From Bromus sterilis (Eukaryota; Streptophyta; Magnoliopsida; Poales; Poaceae), in assembly GCA_950022295.1 (NCBI GenBank), contig OX465600.1:305732031-305796030 (forward strand): DNA of 64,000 bases, written 5' to 3'. The first letter of the stretch is position 1, and every line of letters begins with the position of its first letter. Positions 58,025 to 64,000 of the stretch are shown here, one piece after another. A program made the position numbers and the translations under genes. Under the pieces are notes generated by a model. It was not told the DNA's origin. It worked only from the letters and a program-made list of their open reading frames with translations, and made no database searches.

Positions 58025-58608
58025 GATGGGCGACGACGAGAAGGTGCGGCTGAGGGACGTGCTGGGCAGCGCCGCGGCGGTGCTGCCGGCGAACAAGGTG
58101 GCCACGAGGGAGGACGCCGCTGCAGTGGCCGCCGCCGTGGAGCGCAACGCCGCTGCCGGAGGAGGCGGTGGAGGGAAGGGCGTCGCCGATGCGGTGGCCG
58201 CGGCCGCCGATATAAACGAGGGGAAAATGACGCGCTAGGTTAGGCTAGGCGCGTGCCTGGCACTGAAGACGTACGTACGCCATGCTCTACGTACGTAGCA
58301 CGCCATAGTTTTTCATCCCATCGAAGCACTCTTTAGTTTCCGTGTAGTTCTGCCATGTGACCATGTCTGTATGTATATATCTTTATATTCGAGGTGTTTG
58401 GTTCAGTGTTCTGTAACGTAACCTGATACCGCTTATTCCAAATAATCCAAAACACACGCTTATTCGTCCAAATAATCCCAAACACAAGCATCACAAGGGA
58501 GGCCATAGCTTTCCAATTGGGGATCCGACTATCCGAGCTCCACTGGAAGTGAGAATGCTCAAGACATGGAATTTTCTGATGATCAAGCTCCAAAGTCTTA
58601 ACGACGTA

Positions 58609-58870
58609 CTCCCCCGTTTCTTTTTACTTCGCATATAAGATTTAGTCAAAGTCAAATTTGATAAAGTTTAACTAAATTTATATTAAAAATTATCAACATC
58701 TACAACATCAAAGTTATATCATATGAAAACTAATGTCGCGATGCTTCTAATGATATTGATTTCATAGTGTGGATGTTAATAGATTTTTCTATAAAAGTGA
58801 TCAAATTTTGTCAAGTTTGACTTTGACCAAATCTTATTCTTATATGCGGAGTAAAAAGAAACGGAGGGAG
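58609..58870. mobile_element. Stowaway MITE, 262 bp (copy B)
   Basis: Counterpart of 13693-13954 with identical ends and TA flanks. Confidence 0.9.
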
Positions 58871-59460
58871 TATCTGCATTGGAAGAAAAGGTGATTTCAG
58901 CATTCTTGAATCCTCTTGCGCAAAGGAATAAAAGTGATTCCCGCACTCGTGAGTTCTTTTACAAAGGGGATAAATACCACAATTCGACTAACCTCGTTTT
59001 TTAACCTATCGGTAGTTCAAATCCTATCTTGCATTTGCAATGCCAACCAAGCAAAGAACTCAATTTTTGATGGAATCCAAATTAACAACCATACCATTTG
59101 CTCGATGGGAAAGAGGGTCAAGCCAAGGAATTGTGCCTTGTATATGAAGGTTATCCACAGGTTTACACAGGGTCCGTACAACCGATGTCTCTTTGATCGG
59201 TACAACCGGTTCAAAAAGGGGAGCAAAGAAAAATAGGGAAAACCCTAGGATCCGCGTAGTTGAAAGGTACTAGCGGCCCTAAGGTGCGGGTGGTTGAAAG
59301 TAGATCTCCGGGCTTTGGGCCAGCCCAAGTAAAACCCGATGCACGAAATCAAGGCCCAAGCTCAACCCGCCGCGGTCAAAAAAATTGAAAGCCCTATAGG
59401 CCTTGGGCCTTCGTTAAACAAGCTAAATGCAAGGTGTTTTGCAGGCTCAAGCCTAGGATT

Positions 59461-59560
59461 TTCGGCCAGGCTTTTCTTGCCCGGGTCTAGTTGGAAGGTA
59501 GTTCGGCCAGGCTTTTCATGCCCGGGTCTAGTTGGAAGCCCGGGTCTAGTTGGAAGGTAC
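59461..59560. repeat. 41-bp tandem duplication extended by 18 bp (copy B)
   Basis: Contains the two units of copy A plus an additional CCCGGGTCTAGTTGGAAG (59521-59538 and 59539-59556). This is a length difference that arose after, or segregates between, the 45-kb copies. Confidence 0.85.
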
Positions 59561-60163
59561 TAAAGATACTACTTCTCAATAGAACAATCGTCCTACTACC
59601 AACCTAGCTACCGTTGGGGTACCCAAAGAAATCCTAGACGAATCGGTGATTACATCGGTACAGATCCGGTACTACCACTCTCTGGTGAGGAGTGGTACTA
59701 TCGGTCTTGACACATGTACAACCACATCTAGACAAAAAGTACACACTTGGAAAGGTAGATTGGTACAACCGCCTTACAGCGACATGTACAATCGATCAAC
59801 ACATACCATGCGCATTTTTATGTATTCTCCTTTTCATACCATCACTCCGGAAGATGTCTTGGGCGAAACAAAGATGAGCTCGATGAAGTAGACACCCCAA
59901 GTCCTCCTCTTCAAACCATCATTCCAACTCATAAAGTAATAAATGTGTCGTAAATCCATCTACGAACTTTTCCTTTTAGAGGGGCAACTACCGTCTTGTG
60001 CCACGTAGATATACCCATGTAGCTAATGCACACTATTAGGTAGCAATTGTGTATTAACATCAACACCAAACACCTAAGGCAGAAAATACTCTTTCATCAT
60101 CTCATTGACGCAATAATATATTTGACAATGTTACAACAATCTGAAGCATCATCAATATTATTT

Positions 60164-61404
60164 AGGTAACCACTCCTTAGCACATCAAGCTTGGAGGATC
60201 ATGCAATCACCAGTCACTCAGTGCTCTGACTGGAAGTTCTTTACTTCCTGCCATGCTCTATTTTGGAAGATCAATATTTGAAGAGCGGTTTTGGAGGGTA
60301 GAGATGTTCCTTTTATAGGTCTAATCGTGCGTATTGTAAATGGGGAAATACACATGTGTGGAACACGAACAGGATAGCACGGGATGGTCTTATGAGGCCT
60401 TTTGTGTCTTAATTCCGCCCCCAGCTAGTTCAAGAACGTGTCAATGCTCCCTCGGCAGATTGGAATGTTGACCTGGTAAATCAGGTGTTTCTTGCATCAG
60501 ATGCTAGAGCTATATTGAGAATTCCTCTATGCACAAATAATCAAGCTAACTTCTGGTCATGAAAATTGTAAAGGAACAGTCATCTTTTTATTCGATCCGC
60601 TTACTGAATGCTTGTGGCTATGAGAAGGCGTCGAAGTGCCTTGCTGGAGAGCACCCAGGACCTTAGAATATGGACATAGATAAATCTAGGTGTGCAGCTT
60701 GTCGAAGTTCGACATCACAACAAAAATAAAGCTATTTATTTGGCGTCTAGTTCGGATTTCACTTCCATATGAGGATGCTCGTCTGCACCGAACATGTCGA
60801 CCACATGTTGGTTATTTTTTTGTGGCTCCAAGGACTCGTGGAGACACTTCCTCATTAAGTGTTCGATGGCACGATATGTGTGGGCTTCAGGCAGGGATCC
60901 TCTCATTAAACACTTGATGGAAACAAATGATGAGATCCCAAAAGTTGGTTGTTCTTCATGTTTGAATCGTTATCACATGTGCAGCTAACGAGTATCGTGA
61001 TCACCCTTTGTGCCATTTGGACAATGAAGAGGAAGTGGATTCATGAAGGCATGTTTCAAATTCTCATTTTCACACATGATTTTATTAACATGTATATTGA
61101 CGATCTAGATATTCTAAACAAAATGCCCAACCCGGATCATCATTCCTTAACAACTCAACCGCTTCACCCTCCTGTATGGAAGTTTCCACCTTCTAGTTTA
61201 GCCAAGATCAATGTAGATGGTGCCGTTAATAAGGTGGAATTAAGGGCAGTTTCAGCAAGTTTTGCCAAGATGAAGACCACAATTACATGGGTGCCTTAAC
61301 TCTAGTAATTTAGGGGGTAATAGACCCAGATATTTTGGAGGCTTTGGCGTGCCAAGAGGGTCGGACCCTTGCTACTAATGACTTTATCTAATCAAGATTT
61401 ATGT
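60164..61404 (+). mobile_element. Degenerate LINE remnant (copy B)
   Basis: Counterpart of 15230-16470 with the same breaks. Several substitutions were noticed (near 60371, 60528, 60621, 60653 and 61241). Confidence 0.6.
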
Positions 61405-61407
61405 AGA

Positions 61408-64000
61408 CCCCCTCTTGAGTGAATCCTCCCTCTAGCGAGCATGACTTTCTAGGCCCACAAAACTCCCAACGATATTCATTGTTTCTTTCATCAACGCATT
61501 TTGAGAAGGGGGGAAATGACGTTAAACCCTATATGACACCTAGATGCGTCATGTAGAGGAGGCTTCGCTAGAGGGTGACCCTACTGCTAGGCTTGGACAA
61601 ATCCACGTTTGGTTGTCGTTTCTTCTCCTTCTCCTTTCTCTTTTCTGTTTTTTTTCTTCTCTTTTCATGAGTATTATAGACAAACTTTATCATGTATGAT
61701 AAAAAAAATCATCATACATCAATGAAATGTTCACCGTATATTTTCACAAACCGCATTGTGCATTATAAAAATGTTCATCGAGTATTAAGAAATTTTTCAA
61801 TGTATACTAAAATATGTTCATAATATATTAATAAAATGATCAAATATTCCAAAAAGTGCACTTGCATTATAAAAATGTTCATTGTATATTAATAAATTGT
61901 TCAACACATAGTATAAATGTTCATTGTATTTGAAAACTGTATAATGTTTTATCTACAAAATGTTTATTGTATTTAAATAATTATTCAATCCATATATTAC
62001 AAAATCTTCAATGTATATTCAAAAATTGTTCAGAGTATATATTTATCTTTTCATTCAATTTTCGGAATAAACCCGAGGAAAAACCAGGATGCTACAGTAT
62101 GGCTTCCTTTTGTAGAAACAATACTAGTCTGCTACAGTACCAGGCCACTAATATATATTTTGGTTTAACTGCAAAATGGTCCGGCCCAACCTGGACCGTA
62201 TGTGTGGTATCTTCACCCACATGATCTTGGTCGTATTCCTGTTATGGCTAGATTTGAGGAATAAAGTTCTTTCACCGCTAAAAAAAACGCATCATCGGCG
62301 CTTTATTGTTTATCGTTGGTTAATCACTAATCCAACTTGCCACCCAATCTCCCCAGCTTTACTGCATGATGGTTCATTTCATATGCTGCTTTTTTGTTTG
62401 TCTCATGTGGTACTTTCTCTTGAACTGGTTTACCATGTTGGTTTTGTTTTTTTTGTTTTTTTACTATTGTTTCCATTTTCTTTTTATTTTTCATTTTATA
62501 TTTATTTTTTCAAAGAGTTAACAATTTTAAGTACTTTATCTGGGGTATTGAAAATGCTTTATAATTTTAAATGTTCATTTTTTATTAAAATATTTATTGT
62601 ATACTTCAAATAAGTTATTGTATATTTAAGATAACTTCATCTTGGCAATAAAAAAAATTCAACAAGTATATAAAAAAGGTTTTATATAATTCAATATTAT
62701 TATTTGGCATTCAAACTTCATCATCCATTTAAAAACATTCATCTTGGCATCTTGGATATAATTAATATTCACCATGTATTAGATAAATATTTATTGTGAA
62801 TTCAAAAAACTATACATCTTGTGAAAATATTCATCAAATATTAAATATTATTGACTATTTGAAAATATTCATTGTGTATTAAATATGTAGTCATGTGTAA
62901 GCAAACATTTATTGTGCATTTGAAAAATGTTTAGCACGTATTAAATTATGGTAATGTTGTTTTTGAAAAAAATCAGGGTGAATTTGCAAAATCTATTTTG
63001 TATATAAAAATGGTATCATATATTCAAAGATAGTTCAACATATTAAAAATGTTCCTTGCACATTAAAATACATTCAAAATTTCACAAATGTGCACCATGT
63101 ATTTGAAAATATTATTTGTGTAGTAAAAAAAGTGTGTGTCGTGTTAATAAATATTCGTCATATATATAAATAAAATTTATCGTATATTAAAAAAATGTTC
63201 AATGTTTTTTTATAAAAAATAATATTGTATTTTGTATATAATAATAATAAAACGACAAAAGCTCGACAGATAGATATGCAAAGTTCAGCTGATCACACAA
63301 ATCAAACAAACCTATAAAATATATAATATTAAATAAAGCTTGAACAAGATCCAACCAACCAAGAACAGGTCGAAATTAGGAGGGTTAGGTTGTATCGAGC
63401 ATACCTGCGAGTGCTACGACGGCGAGGAGAAAGAAGATGTTCTCCTCAATGGCGGGGAAATCCTTCGGCGGTGTCCTTCTGGTAGCAAAGCGGTGAGGTC
63501 GTCGGGAAGTGGATCGAGTGGCGGCGCGCAAAGCTTGGTAATGAAGAGGCGACAGGTCGAGACGGTTGTGAGACCGCACAAAGGAGGGGCAAGACACATG
63601 GTGCATATGTTGATGACTCAAGGAAACGATGTCCAAGCCAAACAAAGTAGATGAGGATAATGCCAGGTGATGATGATCCAAATAGATTGTGTTGTGCGAG
63701 ATGCTCATTTTTTTACAAAAAGCATCATGTTTTTCAATAAAACAGTCTTTTAATAAAATATACTTAAAACAAAAAAGCATGCATAAAAATATATTTTTCA
63801 TACAATCTACTTATTCCAAACCCTAAAGAAAAGATTATAAGAACGGAGCTCATCTTGACGAAGTGGATGTGGAAAGAGGATGCTAGATGACAATGATCCG
63901 AATAGATTGTGTTGTGCGAGGTGCTCTATTTTCTTCTACAAAAAAAATCATGTTTTTCAATAAAACGGTCTTTTAGGAAAATATGCTTAAAACAATAAAA
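61408..64000. repeat. Repeat R, copy R3 (partial, cut by window end)
   Basis: The counterpart of R1 in the second 45-kb unit, with the same LINE flank to its left. At several sites where R1 differs from R2 (for example near 61490, 63028 and 63497), R3 agrees with R2, so those changes are private to R1. The window ends before the R3 right border. Confidence 0.9.

Larger units (their letters stand above)
54976..58238 (+). pseudogene. Split SMP/LEA gene (copy B), with an extra 7-bp deletion
   Basis: Same arrangement as at 10054-13322. It lacks 7 bp equivalent to 10116-10122 (AAGGGCC), which shifts the frame before the TVTIGEA motif. This copy is thus doubly disabled. The right half (58025-58238) looks unchanged. 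Confidence 0.75.
44925..64000. repeat. Copy B (partial) of the ~44.9-kb direct tandem duplication
   Basis: This repeats 1-19066 with offsets of 44924 at the start, 44922 from about 1.2 kb, 44916 after 10.3 kb, and 44934-44936 after 14.6 kb. Differences noticed: a 2-bp indel near 1186, a 1-bp indel near 1745, a 7-bp loss in the LEA exon, an 18-bp gain at 59539, length changes in the pyrimidine tract near 54.6 kb, and scattered substitutions. It is cut by the window end inside repeat R. Haplotype joining during assembly is an alternative explanation. Confidence 0.95.

Noticed and set aside
1..64000. tRNA, rRNA or bacterial operon features
   Set aside because: None seen; gene fragments have introns and plant families, and the intergenic DNA is transposon-derived.

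Overview
The window looks like intergenic, transposon-rich nuclear DNA of a large-genome grass, most likely a member of the Triticeae (wheat/barley group). This is inferred from a Tat-lineage Gypsy retrotransposon with an antisense extra ORF, grass-type LINE debris, Stowaway MITEs, hAT elements, and broken plant genes with introns (a late-embryogenesis protein, a plastid 2-isopropylmalate synthase, a DUF247 protein). I see no bacterial features, no tRNA or rRNA genes, and no protein gene that is clearly intact and of host origin.

The dominating structure is a 45-kb direct tandem duplication. Position 1 matches position 44925, and everything from 44925 to the end of the window repeats 1 to about 19070 nearly base for base; the offset drifts between 44915 and 44936 through small indels. 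About two dozen substitutions and about ten indels were noticed by eye over 19 kb. The duplication is therefore very recent, or it is two haplotypes joined head to tail by an assembler.

Layout of the unit (copy A; copy B coordinates in brackets). 1-3500 [44925-48420]: decayed minus-strand exons of unrecognised genes plus one exon resembling proteasome activator PA200. 5077-6222 [49999-51144]: zinc-knuckle/DUF4283 LINE-type ORF1 fragment. 6735-7956 [51657-52878]: 3' end of a LINE with poly(A) tail. 10054-13322 [54976-58238]: a seed-maturation (SMP/LEA D-34) gene split by a hAT transposon with 8-bp target duplication; the transposon still carries a 410-codon spliceable ORF. 13693-13954 [58609-58870]: Stowaway MITE. 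15230-16470 [60164-61404]: second LINE remnant. 16474-19828 [61408-end]: AT-rich repeat 'R'. 19829-32778: a 12.95-kb block holding one Tat-lineage retrotransposon (minus strand: gag-pro, then RT, RNase H, second RNase H and integrase, plus a plus-strand multi-exon antisense gene) that lacks its 5' LTR. 32779-36205: a second copy of R. 36203-37988: 2-isopropylmalate synthase pseudogene whose ATG sits exactly at the end of R. 39071-40018: tandem repeats and an LTR-like segment. 40209-41350: DUF247 pseudogene. 43010-43777: non-autonomous hAT element with a perfect 8-bp target duplication. 44475-44860: local 198-bp tandem duplication shortly before copy B.

The pieces do not form a pathway. The window is best read as a history: genes broken by insertion and decay, a large block inserted between two copies of R, and finally duplication of the whole 45 kb. 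The most unusual parts are the R-Tat-R arrangement (the flanking repeats are not the LTRs), the hairpin-bearing repeat array in an intron of the antisense gene, and the spliceable C-terminal hAT transposase ORF inside the LEA gene.
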